Shown here in pieces: positions 9,801-20,712 of a DNA stretch of 64,000 bases. The notes beneath the pieces are model-generated. The model worked only from the letters and a program-made list of their open reading frames with translations, had not been told where the DNA came from and did no database searches. Positions within the stretch are counted from its first letter, which is position 1; the number at the start of each line of letters is the position of its first letter. The stretch is taken from contig NC_035436.2 of NCBI RefSeq assembly GCF_002127325.2, forward strand, positions 16,217,194 to 16,281,193. The letters are read 5' to 3'. This DNA comes from Helianthus annuus (lineage: Eukaryota; Streptophyta; Magnoliopsida; Asterales; Asteraceae). A program made the translations under genes and the position numbers.

Positions 9801-12800
9801 TTAGGGTGAAATAGCCTGTTTAGGATTAGCTTATTTAAACAAACATAGCATAATATTCAAGCTGTGGTGCAACATTTCTAGTTGGAAGTTGACTTATAAG
9901 TTATAACAAATGACAATGTAAAAGAAAAAAAAGATATAACTTTGTAAACTAGAAGAAAATTGTTTACTTACAGTCTTACTTCATGGAATGAAAGATAAGT
10001 CATCCATCCAATTCTTTTATTCCCAATGGTGCATTTTCTTCTTTTTGTTACCCCAATGAACAGAGGATAAGAGCTGATCATGCCTCCTAGCTGTCATTAT
10101 TTATGAAAGATTAATCATGACTTCAGAGAAAAATACTAGAACAAAAAAATGTAACATAGTATGGTCATATTTATATTCAAAAGAACAGAACATTCTCTCT
10201 TCAAAAATGATAAAATCATTCCTTTCTATTCAAGGGCGGATTTAGAGCCTTTTTACGGGTTCTCATGAACCCGATCAATTTGGAAAAAAAACGTTTTTTT
10301 GTAGTGTAAATCTTGTATGATTTGGAAAAAAAAGTTTTTTTGTAGTGTAAATCTTGTATGATTTGGAAAAGGGAACCCAGTGAAAACTGACTGGATCCGC
10401 CATTGTTTCTATCTTATAAGTTAGACCAATTTTCATATACCAACCAAGCACCATGTGAGGGCCACATGAGCGAAAGGTCAATGTAGTCAACATATTTAAA
10501 GGGAAAATTACAAAACTAGCCATTGACCAAAATCACTTTCAAAACCAGCCACCTTCCGTGTCCTTAGAGCGACGCATCGTGCACGGGATGCGTCTTTGGA
10601 GCATTGAAATCCAATAAAAAAATGGACACATGGCGTTTTCAAAAGTTGCATAATCCCAGACGCATGAGGAGGACCCAGACGCATGACGTGGACCCACAGA
10701 CACATGAGGTGGACCCACAGATGCATGAGGTGGACCCACAAACGCATCCCATGCATGAAATCTCTCCAAAACGCATCCTGTGCATGAAATCTCTCCAAAG
10801 ACACATCCTGTGCATGATTCGTCGCTCCAAGGACGCGTGAGGTGGCTAGTTTTGAAAGTAGGTTTGGTCAATGGCTCGTTTTGTAAATTTCCTTTTTTAA
10901 AGTTTGATCATGTTTACCAATGTTTTTTAAGTTTAAATAGAGAAAATACTACATCATAGAGCTGTGACCATACTGTGTTACCTCAATTATGAAACTTGCA
11001 AACAGAAAGCCAAATAGTATATCCAAATAAGCATTGTAGTAAGGTAAAGAATAACTACATTCTCGGAAGCTTGTATCAAAATTGTTTCACCATCAAGCTT
11101 CTCATGTGATCCTTTTTTTCTTACAGTGAGCTTTGACAAGACATGGTTTTTTTCAAAAGATACCACCTTGTATGCTGGGCCTACCGGTTGCACTCCACGC
11201 GATATTACAGCATGAAACTGAGTTTCTCCAATACCTATTTTAAAATAGATTCGAGTGTAATTGGATTGACTTGTTAACCATAGTGTATCGTGATATATGT
11301 CAAATAAGTTGGGAGAATTTGAGAGTACACACTCGTTTGAGCTTAATTTTACGAAAATTGCATGTAAATATGAGGTAGTTAATGACCCTTCAGCCCTAAA
11401 TTAGAAATAAATCAATAATCTTCATTTAGTCATTCTTCTGGTTCACAAATTTCTCTACAGATTACATACTTATTCTTGAACAATTAAAACCATCAAATTG
11501 TTTCAATCTGAAAGTGTCCCGTACGACTCTCAGATAATCTAAGCGTTTATTTTAAATAGGCAAATTGGATTTAAATAATCCCAACTTGCTCAATTTGGCC
11601 GATAATAATCCCAACTCAGTTATTGGCCGATAATAATCCGAACTGGTCCACTTTTGGCCGATAATAGTCCGCCGTTAAAAATAGCTTAACGGAGTTAAGT
11701 TTTTTTCCGAATTACAAACCGATGTTTTATGGATTTTGATCAGAACGAGGATACGAGTTGATTAATATAAAATTTACCTCGAAGAAATACTGCCCCAAAC
11801 GACGAAAACGGTGCTTCAATTCTGGTGTTTAAATTTCCAATTAACAAAAATCAAGTCGTTCGTAGCATCGTTTCGAGGTAAGTTTTACATAAATCGAATC
11901 GTATCCTCGTTCTGATCAAAATCCATTAAACATCGGTTTGTAATTCGGAAAAAAGCTTAACTCCGTTAAGCTATTTTTAACGGTGGACTATTATCGGGCA
12001 AAAGTGGACCAGTTCGGATTATTATCGGCCAATAACTGAATTGGGAATTATTGGCCAAATTGAGCAAGTTGGGATTATTTAAATCCAAATTGCCTTTTAA
12101 ATATTCCCCAACAAGTGTTAAATCCCAAAGAATAGTATGTTAAAAAGTGAAGATTAAAAAATCATGAAAAACCTATCTAAAAGTGAATATCTAAAGTTAC
12201 CTAAAGGTTTGTTCTTGTCCATGGCAAATACCAAGGCAATAGCAGCATGTTCTTCACTAGCAGTTATGTTCCTTAAACTTTCATTTGTATTCTCGATCAA
12301 GTAGCCATAACCTCCCACAATAACAGTTTCCGGTGACATCACATAATCTAAGATATAGAAGCAAATAGAAGCAAATATAAATATAGAAAAAAATATAACA
12401 AGCATAGTTTGTTAATCGCAATGATAGCAAGCACTATAGCAAGTAGCGCAGCGTAGCACTGGATCATCGCTATGTGATGTTCAGCGCTCAATAGCGACAA
12501 TAAGGGGTTTTTTTATTCTTTTTAAAAATTAAAAACCGAAGTTTTAGGCAATTTAATTAATCGACTAAATAGCTGTAATCTTCACTAGTTGCATAAAAAA
12601 AACCTTAAATTCGTGACTAAAACCCTATTTTTTTGAAAAAAAATTCTAATACGTTATCGCTAAACATCAAACAACGCTCGGTATCTCCTTGCTACTCATA
12701 CGTAGCGTATGGGTAGCTTGTCGCTATTTACCGCTATTCGCTATTAACAACTATGATAACAAGTCCAGGTAACGCACTAAGGTATTTCTAAAGCAACACT

Positions 12801-14178
12801 CACCCACTTTTCCCATAACATCAATCATCGCTTCTTCTTCTCGATGTTCTTTTAAAATACTCTATAAATAAATCCATACAAGAAAACCATCAAAAGTTGA
12901 TAATACCTACACAAGAAGTAACATGCTTACCATGAAAATCATTATGGCAGCAGGAGATTCACGTCCTGATGTAGACGTCGAGAACTCTTTTATGTCCGTT
13001 ATGAATTCGTCTATCATGAATGTTTGTGGATCCTGATATATGTCAAAATATAAATACAGTCACAGATATATTATAAGGTTGATGATGTGTTCAACAAAGA
13101 TGAGATTTATTACCTTAAGTTGGTGCAGAAGTGAGATTAGTTTTACTTTCATCCCTGGTACGAATCCAACGGTTAACATTATTCCTCCCATTGAAATATC
13201 TTTTGTCCACAATGTCTGTAGGTTATTTGAATTGTTACTATCTTAACATCAAAGGAAAAAAAAAACATTTACAAAGTAATGTCTATAAGGGTTGTTTGGC
13301 AACATCTGAATGGTTAAGTGTTGAACCAGTAAGAGGTCTAAACCATTAAGTGCTGGACCATTAAGAGCCTGTATAATGCTTAACCGTTCATAGGCAAATG
13401 TCTGACCAATTCAGATTAGAGGTTTTAATCATTCAGACTCTGTATAAAGCTTAACCATTCAGAGGCGAATGTCTGAACCATTAAGTGCAGAACCAGTAAG
13501 AGGTTTGAGCCATTAAGAGTCTCGTTAAGAGGTAAACAAATAGCCCCTAAGTAGATAACCAAGTAAACCTCTTGAAATTCATCAGAAATCGCATCCCTTC
13601 CAATAATTCCAAAGGCATAATTAGTAATGAGTGGAACTTTGGGACCGAGTTTTGTAGTAATCTGCGATTCATTCATGAACTTAATAAATTTTGCGAAGCG
13701 AGTAGAACTATAAAAGTATTCCATTCGTTCCAAGTAGATAGCAATCTTTTCATGGAAAAGTTTGAAAATCGTATTCGTTTTGAAGTCCAAATAACATACT
13801 AGTTGGTGAGCCTCTTCGTAATCATATTCAGTATTGTTTATATCGGCAACAGAAGCAATGGCAAAATGAGGACGAATCGGCTCAGATAGTACTTTATTCA
13901 CCACGTCTTCTACAGCAACCTAATAGAAATTTTGGGCACAGAAGTGATAAATGGTGTAATACAATTTATGCTTGGTGTAAACATTAGTTCTTGGAATAAG
14001 TTACTTGGAGTGAACAATTAAACGAGCAGGCGGAGGAGAGCTTGGGGCGACAAAGGATGTGACCGCAAACATGCTTCCATAAGCGGCTAACACAATTGGC
14101 AGATGCGAAATCCACGGACGGAAGTCTGGCCAGTATGTTTTGAAGGATGTCTATACCGAGGTGATCAGTAGTTGTCAT
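6871..14178 (-). CDS. F-box/FIST domain protein, copy 1 (last exon split by CACTA)
   Basis: Exons read on the minus strand: 14178-14005, 13919-13800, 13661-13569, 13215-13114, 13032-12931, 12861-12804, 12347-12201, 11234-11059, then 9451-9087 continuing at 6926-6871 across the CACTA. Junctions of exons 1-8 have GT/AG and stay in frame. Exon 1 is an F-box (ILQNILARLPSVDFASA, then C, W, LCRPKL). Exons 2-5 form FIST_N (LSEPIRPHFAIAS, GIIGRDAISDEFQE, GGIMLTVGFVPGMKV). The last exon has FIST_C (VFGGIIFTYFGRG, PNVDSSPFLDN). The family resembles human FBXO22 and Arabidopsis At5g63520, substrate-recruiting subunits of SCF ubiquitin ligases; the target is unknown. As I read it, exon 8 ends in phase 0 but exon 9 is open only when entered with two carried bases, so a small exon is missing or unseen. 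The original C-terminus (HECGAACLIMSYTG) lies beyond the CACTA. Confidence 0.75.
6924..6926. repeat. 3-bp target duplication TAC of the CACTA element (left)
   Basis: tac at 6924-6926 recurs at 9087-9089 directly outside the other end. Confidence 0.85.
7290..7998. mobile_element. hAT MITE nested in the CACTA element
   Basis: Flanked by an exact 8-bp duplication gttgctta (7282-7289 and 7999-8006). Ends tagggctgtt and (reversed) taggggtgtt. Both arms are rich in gagccgagc motifs in opposite orientation, so the element can fold back. 709 bp, no coding capacity. Confidence 0.88.
8332..8460. repeat. 24-bp tandem repeat (about five copies) in the CACTA
   Basis: Unit ttctgacccgaacccgaaca plus cccg, about five copies with one or two changes each. 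It opens two minus-strand reading frames (GCSGSGQN and RVRVRTGV repeats) that are repeat artefacts. Confidence 0.85.
10231..10405. mobile_element. Short hAT MITE (GGCGGAT family)
   Basis: Ends caagggcgga and (reversed) caatggcgga, flanked by tttctatt (10223-10230) and tttctatc (10406-10413), 7/8. A 42-bp segment is directly duplicated inside (10279-10362). Same family as 28123-28289 and 56423-56587. Confidence 0.75.
10502..10892. mobile_element. Foldback MITE carrying 21-bp tandem repeats
   Basis: Left arm ggaaaattacaaaac and right arm gttttgtaaatttcc are inverted repeats, and the homology continues inward (tagccattgacca versus tggtcaatggct). The core holds about four 21-bp units around catgaggtggaccca (10664-10745) followed by two units with atctctccaaa. 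Target duplication not clear. Short ORFs on both strands are by-products of the repeat. Confidence 0.6.
11559..12094. mobile_element. Mutator-like foldback MITE, family 1, copy A (intron 7 of copy 1)
   Basis: Exact 9-bp duplication ttttaaata at 11550-11558 and 12095-12103. The two halves are inverted copies of each other starting ggcaaattggatttaaataa, over nearly the full 536 bp. A 9-bp duplication points to Mutator-like transposition. Related copies at 15275-15802 and 55013-55492. Confidence 0.85.
12403..12755. mobile_element. hAT MITE in intron 6 of copy 1
   Basis: Exact 8-bp duplication ataacaag at 12395-12402 and 12756-12763. Ends catagtttgttaatcgc and (reversed) catagttgttaatagcg are imperfect inverted repeats. 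Interior rich in gctatagc / agcgat motifs. 353 bp. Confidence 0.82.
13662..13799 (-). other. Stop-free 138-nt intron of copy 1
   Basis: Intron between exons 2 and 3: GTATGT donor, TCGCAG acceptor. Its length is divisible by three and it contains no stop in the gene's frame, so retention would insert 46 residues between the two FIST_N segments. Confidence 0.6.
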
Positions 14179-14662
14179 TTGGGTGATCAATGTACAGTAT
14201 GTCACTATAAAATCAAACACAAATATAAATAATAAATAAATTTAGCCGATAGCCTCTTGGCCTAGTGGCAAGAAGCGTTTGTTTACCCCATCAAAGTGGT
14301 GCGGTTTTAGTATTGCGGTTTTAGATAATTAAGGAGAACAAAAGAAAATGGGCCGATTTCATTAAACTTTATTTAGGGCCATATTTGTTTCTTGTTGATT
14401 AAGTAATTAACCTTAATGTGGACGTAAGTCAAATTGAATGAACCACGTGAATTCTCGTGTTCTTATACCTAATTCAATTTCCAAGTCCCACAAAGTGGGT
14501 ATTGGCTGGATTTTTGAGGTTGTGTGTTTGCAATTCATGAAAAAAAAAACAAAAAGAAACCTCTTCAAACTTTAATAATAATATGAAACATTACAAATCA
14601 AACACGCATGATCAGTATTAGTACCACTGTGCAAATTTCAAGTTATAATTAATAATGGTATA
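14179..14662. other. Upstream region of copy 1, no gene
   Basis: AT-rich. Holds the presumed promoter and 5' UTR of F-box/FIST copy 1. A segment at 14253-14310 looks vaguely like tRNA A-box/B-box spacing but is not convincing. Confidence 0.5.
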
Positions 14663-15205
14663 GGGAAAGGTTCATTTGAGAAGAAATTTAATGTGAGAAT
14701 AAAAAGAAGAAATGACATATTAGTAAAATACTATTTCATTTATAACTCATATCATTAATTTTTCTCTCTTTAATTAATTAGTCAACTAATCATTAATTAT
14801 TCTACATATAATCTACAAAACCTACACATATCAAAATTTTCCTACATATACCCTACACGTTATAGAATTTTATCCTACACAGCCAAAATTTATCCTACAC
14901 ACCTCGAAATATATCCTACACAACTCGTAATTTATCCTACACAACTAGTAATTTATTTTACACTTTAAATTAAGTTATTTTTTTTAATTTGTAAAAAATG
15001 TATATTTTGAAAGGAGTTACAAATTTAATTTAGTTAGTTATTAAAGGGTAAGAATACAAATTAATGATTTATGTAAGTTTACCAATATACCCTTATATTA
15101 AAATTAAATGCAAATATTAAATGAAGTAAAATGAAGCATTCTTATTGGTTGAAACTTCTTCTTTTTTCTTCTTACAAAAAAATTTTTCTCATTTCAACTC
15201 TCCAC
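14663..15205. mobile_element. Mutator-like MITE, family 2
   Basis: Exact 10-bp duplication taatggtata at 14653-14662 and 15206-15215. Imperfect inverted ends: left gggaaaggttcatttgagaa, right (reversed) gtggagagttgaaatgagaa. The middle holds tandem tcctacac-type units (14813-14965). 543 bp. Confidence 0.75.
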
Positions 15206-15274
15206 TAATGGTATAATGGTAACAACATTCATATATTCCCTCAGACCATTGTGATGGTTGGTATAATTGTAATT

Positions 15275-15802
15275 CGCAAATTGTATTTGAATAATCCAAC
15301 TTCTAAACTTGGCCGATAATAATCGTAACTCAGTTGTTTGCTGATAATAATCCGAACTGGTCCACTTTTGACCGATAATAGTCCGCCGTTAAAAATAGCT
15401 TAACCGAGTTAAGTTTTTTTTCCGAATTACAAACCGATGTTTTAAGAATTTTAATTAGAACGAGGATACGAGTCGATTTATGTAAAACTTACCTCGAAAC
15501 GGTGCTACAAACGGCTTGATTTTTGTTAATTGGAAGTTTAAACACCAAAATTGAAGCACAGTTTTCGTCGTTTGCGGTAGTATTTCGTTTGCACTGTTTT
15601 CGTCGTTTGCGGCAGTATTCTCGTTTTAATCAAAAGCCCTAAAACATCGGTTTGTAATTCGGAAAAAAACATAACTCCGCTATGTTTAACACGGACTATT
15701 ATCGGCCTAAAGTGGACCGGTTCAGATTATTATCGACAAATAACTGAGTTGAGATTATTATTGGCCAAACTGATAAGTTGTGATTATTTAAATCCAATTT
15801 GT
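15275..15802. mobile_element. Mutator-like foldback MITE, family 1, copy B
   Basis: Flanked by attgtaatt (15266-15274) and attgtaatc (15803-15811), 8/9. Same inverted halves as copy A at 11559-12094 (gataataatc, gtccgccgttaaaaatagct), more diverged. Confidence 0.78.
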
Positions 15803-16061
15803 CATTGTAATCTTAATTTATTAAAGAATCAAAGTTTCGATGATTACCTGTTATGGTTGCCGAGGTTGTTAAATAGTTGGGTCTTGGTTTGCGAGATGAC
15901 GGAAGATGGTGCGAATATTTATAGGATTTGATTCCAAGACTTTTTGGAAAGAGGATTGACTCGATTGTTTCCAACTTTAATAATCTTATATTTATAATTA
16001 AATTAATTTATAAACTCAACTTTAATTAATTTCCCAACAATTTCTTTGTCTTTGAAAACTA

Positions 16062-16077
16062 TTAAGAGGCTTAAGAG
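16062..16077. repeat. 16-bp target duplication of the LINE (left)
   Basis: ttaagaggcttaagag, repeated exactly at 18539-18554 right after the A-tail. Confidence 0.9.
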
Positions 16078-18457
16078 AGGTACCTCTCTAATCTCCCCCT
16101 TCACTTTTGAAGAAGTCAAAGCTGCCGTTTGGGATTGTGGTGGAGATAAAGCACCGGGTCCTGATGGGTTTAACTTCACTTTCATCAAGCAATATTGGGA
16201 CTTGTTCGGGGAAGATTTCTTCAGAATTATGACAAGGTTTCACTCCCTCGGGGCCATTTCTAAAGGATGCAGCTCGTCATTTATTACCCTTATCCTCAAG
16301 GTTGATGATCCAACCAGTCTAAATGATTTTCGGCCTATTAGCTTGATTGGTTGTATCAGCAAGGTCATTTCAAAGGTCCTCGCCAACCGTCTAAAACGGG
16401 TCATTAACTCGGTTATATCGGAAGAACAATCTGCCTATCTCTCGGATAGGAACATTTTAGACGGGCCTCTCATCACAAACGAGATTATCTCATGGGTCAA
16501 GAAAAGAAAATCAAAGGCTTTTTTCTTCAAAATAGATTTTGAAAAAGCCTTTGACACTATCAGCTGGAACTTTATTGATACGGTCTTCCAACAAATGAAT
16601 TTCCCTCTCATTTGGCGACTTTGGATCAAAGGAATATTCGACTCTTCCCGAGCCTCGGTTCTTGTCAATGGGTCACCAACACAGGAATTTCAATGTTTCA
16701 GGGGGGTTCGACAAGGAGATCCCCTATCTCCTTTCATCTTTATCCTTGCCATGGAAGCCCTATCCAGTTTTATGATAAGTGCAACATCCACGGGTCTTGT
16801 TAATGGCATCCCATTGCCGAATGAAGGTCCAGTCATATCACATCTAATCTTTGCAGACGATGTAATGCTTCTTGGTACCTGGGAGGAAGAAAGCGTCATC
16901 AACATTAATCGGCTAATGAGATGCTTTTTTTCTAGTTTCGGGTCTTAAAATCAATCTCCACAAGTCCTGTCTCTATGGCATTGGTACCACACCGGGTGAA
17001 AATAATCATATGGCAAATCTTGTCGGGTGCAACAATGGGTCATTACCTTTCGTGTATCTTGGTCTCCAGGTGGGCGGCAATATGAACCGCTACCATAATT
17101 GGCTTCCTGCCATAGACACGTTCCAAAAACGGCTCTCCCTCTGGAAAGCAAATTCGTTATCTATTGGCGGTAGACTAACTCTCATTAAGTCTGTCCTCGA
17201 CTCGTTGCCATTATACTATTTCTCCTTATATCAAGCACCAATGAACGTGATTGATAAACTGGAGAAGCTTAGAAGAAGATTCTTATGGGGAGACTCCGAC
17301 GTCCGGAGTAAAATGCATTGGGTTAAATGGGAGATTGTCACAAAACCAGTCTCAATGGGGGGCCTTGGCCTTAATCCGCTTCAAGATGCAAACCATAGTC
17401 TCCTGTCAAAATGGGCTTGGCGCTTTAAATCGGAACCCGGAAGACTTTGGAGGGAAGTTGTCAGGTCTATTCACTACAACCGAAAACATGGGAACTTTCT
17501 ACCTATCAGGAAAGGACTTTCGGGTGTGTGGCAAAACATCGTAAAAAAAGAATCCCTTCTCATCAGCAAAAATATACACCTTTGCAAACTCATTGTAAGC
17601 GAAATTGGTAACGGGTGTAATACCCAATTCTGGACTGATACCTGGGTAACAGGCTTACCTCTCAAATCGAGATTCTCAGCTCTTTTTGGGCTGGAAAAAT
17701 TTAAAGGGTGCAGTGTTCAAGACAGATTGGAAGTCGGAGGTAATGGGCTGGTAATTGGGCCAAAGTGGGATTGGGCTCGGGCTCGGGCTCCATCATCGCA
17801 CCAGGAAATAGTGGAACTGGATGAACTCAACAACATCATCTCCCAGGTAAATATATCTAATACTACGGATAAGTGGGGCTGGTCCTCAGAGCACTCTAAC
17901 AAGTTCTCGGTGAAGGAAATAAAAAAAAGCTTCAAGACAACAACTCTTCTGAAATTACCGATAGTTTTGATTGGAACCGATGGGTCCCGCGCAAGGTAAA
18001 CATATTCGGGTGGAGAATGAATCTAGATCGCTTGCCTACCAAGACAGCTTTGACAAGAAGAAACATCACGATGGCTTCGGTTACTTGTCCGCTGTGCAGT
18101 GAAAGAGATGAAACGGCTGAGCACATTTTTGGATCATGCTATGTTAGCTCTGTGATATGGCATTTGGTGTCCAGGTGGCTCTCTATGTCGCCAATTTATG
18201 CTTTCACTATCTCGGATCTCCTACAGGTTCACAAGCACACAAACAAATCGTCGGCTACCAAGAAAATGATTCATGCCATCATCTTAACAACATGTTGGAG
18301 TCTTTGGAATCTACGTAATGAAGTCGTTTTCTCGGGTAGAAGAGTGGATATATCAAGATTATTGGCGGAAATAAAAGCAAAAAGCTTCCTATGGATCAAA
18401 CATAGAGCGAAAATGCGGGGTTTAGAATGGGCAAACTGGTGTAATTTCAATTTCTAG
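16078..18457 (+). pseudogene. LINE ORF2 remnant: reverse transcriptase and zf-RVT
   Basis: The first segment (to 16948) has the L1-type RT signature: GDKAPGPDGF, FRPISLIG, DFEKAFDTISW, GVRQGDPLSPFIF and the catalytic FADDVMLLG. A single-base shift in a T run near 16925-16935 moves the frame; the next segment (about 16944-17945) continues with VYLGLQVGG and the thumb/connection region. A second shift near 17940-17955 leads to the last segment (to 18457) with the zf-RVT finger CPLCSERDETAEH. Two frameshifts plus loss of the 5' half make it a dead copy. Confidence 0.92.
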
Positions 18458-18538
18458 TAATGTAATTTTTGGTTGTATCTCTTTTTGGCTAGCTTTTTGC
18501 TAGTTGGTTCTAATAAAATCTGCCGTTCAAAAAAAAAA
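16078..18538 (+). mobile_element. 5'-truncated LINE (L1-type)
   Basis: Begins abruptly inside the reverse transcriptase, ends with a short A-tail (18529-18538) and is bounded by a 16-bp duplication: the classic outcome of incomplete target-primed reverse transcription. ORF1, endonuclease and the first part of ORF2 are absent, so it could not move on its own. Confidence 0.95.
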
Positions 18539-18554
18539 TTAAGAGGCTTAAGAG

Positions 18555-20030
18555 CGCATGTTGTGGTTCACGCTAGCGTGGCGCTAGCCACGTCGACGCC
18601 CAAGTGGCTTGTGAGCACCACGACGTGATGTGCTAGCGGTGGCAAAAGGGGTCAGGTAACATCAATTTAAAAAATCGCAACTTATTTAAAATCATAATTC
18701 ATCTTTTTGTACCATTAAAACCATAATTCATCTTTTTGTACCATAAATTAACTAATTAGCACGGTTCATGGATGTTTAAGTTCAAATAAACAATTTATTT
18801 TTCTTTATACCATCAATAAACATCTTACAAAAAAATAGTATATAACATCCTTATTGTTACTTCCACCTTTTGAAAATTTGAAATCGAACATCCTACTTTT
18901 AACAAATTTCTTATTCATCTTAACTAGTAAAATCCCTCATACAAACTCTTTTAAGTTATTTGTTATATATATCTCATATATAACATAATCATAAAAGTTA
19001 AAACAAAATAGTAAAAACCAACTAGTTTCCCATGCATTAGGCTACAACCATTGGTGACCAAAACTTTGGTTGGTTGGCCAAAAAGTGAAAAAAAAAAAAT
19101 CAATTAAAACTCACAACCAAGTTGGTGTGTCAACTTTGGTTGACGATTTTTTTATTATTTTAAAAATGCCACATGTTGGCTTGTAAGTGGTTCTTTTATA
19201 ATTATGTTTTCCATTTTTGTTTTATAACAATTCATTTTAGCTAAAACATGATTTTCATTAATAACTTTTTAAAATTTAATTATTAAAAAAATCTGAAAAC
19301 ACAGTGTTGTTTAACTATTTTTTTTTGAATATATTGATATAAATTTTATCAAAAACCGAGTTCCTTCAAAAAAAAAAAATTTTAATTATTTTTTTATAAA
19401 AATGCATATATCTTTGTTTTCCACATGTACTGGTCTTACTGGTTCGTTAGATTTTTTTCGGTAACTTTATTAACTATGTATGATGAATGTGTGTGTTTTT
19501 TTTATTAAAAGATTTCTTATATTGTTGTTATTTATTTTGTTTTTAAAACAACTCGGTTTCAAATGAAAATATTAATTGTAATTATTTTTAACACATTTAT
19601 AGATAAATAATAAGCATAAAAATATATATTTAATAAAAAAAATGTTTTAAAGGTTGGGTTGTGAATGTGAGTAGAAGGTTGAGGTAGGTTGGGTTGTATA
19701 AGTGGAAGAGAGAGAAATTAGTTTTTTATTAGAAGGTTGGGTTGGAGAAAGTTGTGGATAGAGTTACTTTCACCAATGAAAGATTAATCAACGGACGGAT
19801 TCATCGGTTATTATCAACAAATTGTCAATATACAGATCAAATCCAAGAAAATTAATTTAAATCTTGTACATCAGTAATTTGTAGTTGAAATATCCAACAC
19901 TAATCCGTCGTTGATATTGGAAAAACCAAAAAATAGATAGATACAATGAATGAATATGTCTCCGTTGATTTACTTTATTATATGTATAGGTATAGGGGAT
20001 GGGTAAAAAGAAAACTCATATTAGTTAATA
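18555..20030. other. Intergenic AT-rich stretch, no gene
   Basis: Starts with a short GC-rich segment with gctagcg motifs (18566-18640), then AT-rich sequence with many homopolymers. A segment at 19036-19790 begins ggctacaaccattggtga and has a weakly similar reversed motif at its end, perhaps an eroded MITE, but no duplication or clear inverted repeat was found. Confidence 0.5.
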
Positions 20031-20286
20031 AAACTAAGAAATCCAAATGAATGGACCGTCTTTTGCCACGTGTTACACATTTTTGCAGACTGTGTTATAT
20101 GTAACAACCAAAGGCTGTCACGTGTTACGTGTTACAGTAATATAGTTTTTGCAGACTTTCAGCTTTTTCTGATAAAGTAAAAACTATTACGTAACACGTG
20201 GTAGCCTCTGATTGTTACACGTAACACGTCTGAAAAAGGAGTAACACGTGGCAAAAGGGGGTCCATTCATTTGGATTTCTTAGTTT
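20031..20286. mobile_element. Foldback MITE with cacgtgttac motifs
   Basis: Left arm aaactaagaaatccaaatga continues through tggacc and ttgccacgtgttac, and the right arm is its reverse complement with a few changes. Nearly the whole 256 bp folds into one hairpin. Target duplication not resolved. Confidence 0.72.
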
Positions 20287-20536
20287 CCTTAACCAGTATG
20301 TGATTTCTTCCTATAATTGCTCTATATATATAGACACACATTATATATATAGACACACATAAAAATCCATACGATTATTTTTCAAACACTAACATGTACA
20401 CGCTACCCGCTGGTATGCGCGGTACTCGGTAGGTGTATACCCGATGGGTAATGAACAAGATATGAGACAAGATTTTACATCCAGGTATAGGAATGTAATC
20501 AGCCATACCAGACCAATTTCCATCCTTATTTTCATG

Positions 20537-20712
20537 TTACCAAACACATATATGATTTTCTCATAAATATACTTGTATATAAATTGCACACACTATTCCA
20601 TTGAATATAAGATCCTACCATAGAAACACACAAACTCGAATAATGCTTGAAACTCTATTCTTTTAAACTCAAGTAAATAGAGAAAGACACCAAACTCCAA
20701 CACTAAAAGACC
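20537..20712 (-). other. 3' flank of copy 2, shared with copy 3
   Basis: From accaaacacatatatg onwards this matches 53263-53424, so the duplication that made copies 2 and 3 includes their 3' flank. Left of this point the two loci differ. Confidence 0.7.

Larger units (their letters stand above)
9452..11058 (-). other. Large last intron of copy 1
   Basis: Non-coding stretch between exon 8 and exon 9, homologous in parts to the equivalent intron of copies 2 and 3 (for instance 9950-10110 resembles 22420-22575 and 55570-55735). Holds a hAT MITE and a foldback MITE. The expected additional exon that would correct the reading phase was looked for and not found. Confidence 0.6.

Noticed and set aside
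13425..13904. Single 159-codon ORF as a stand-alone gene
   Set aside because: It is exons 2 and 3 of the F-box/FIST gene joined through a stop-free intron, plus intron read-through at its end.
14253..14310. Possible tRNA gene or tRNA-derived SINE (tggcctagtggcaag)
   Set aside because: A cloverleaf cannot be folded convincingly and the B-box is poor.
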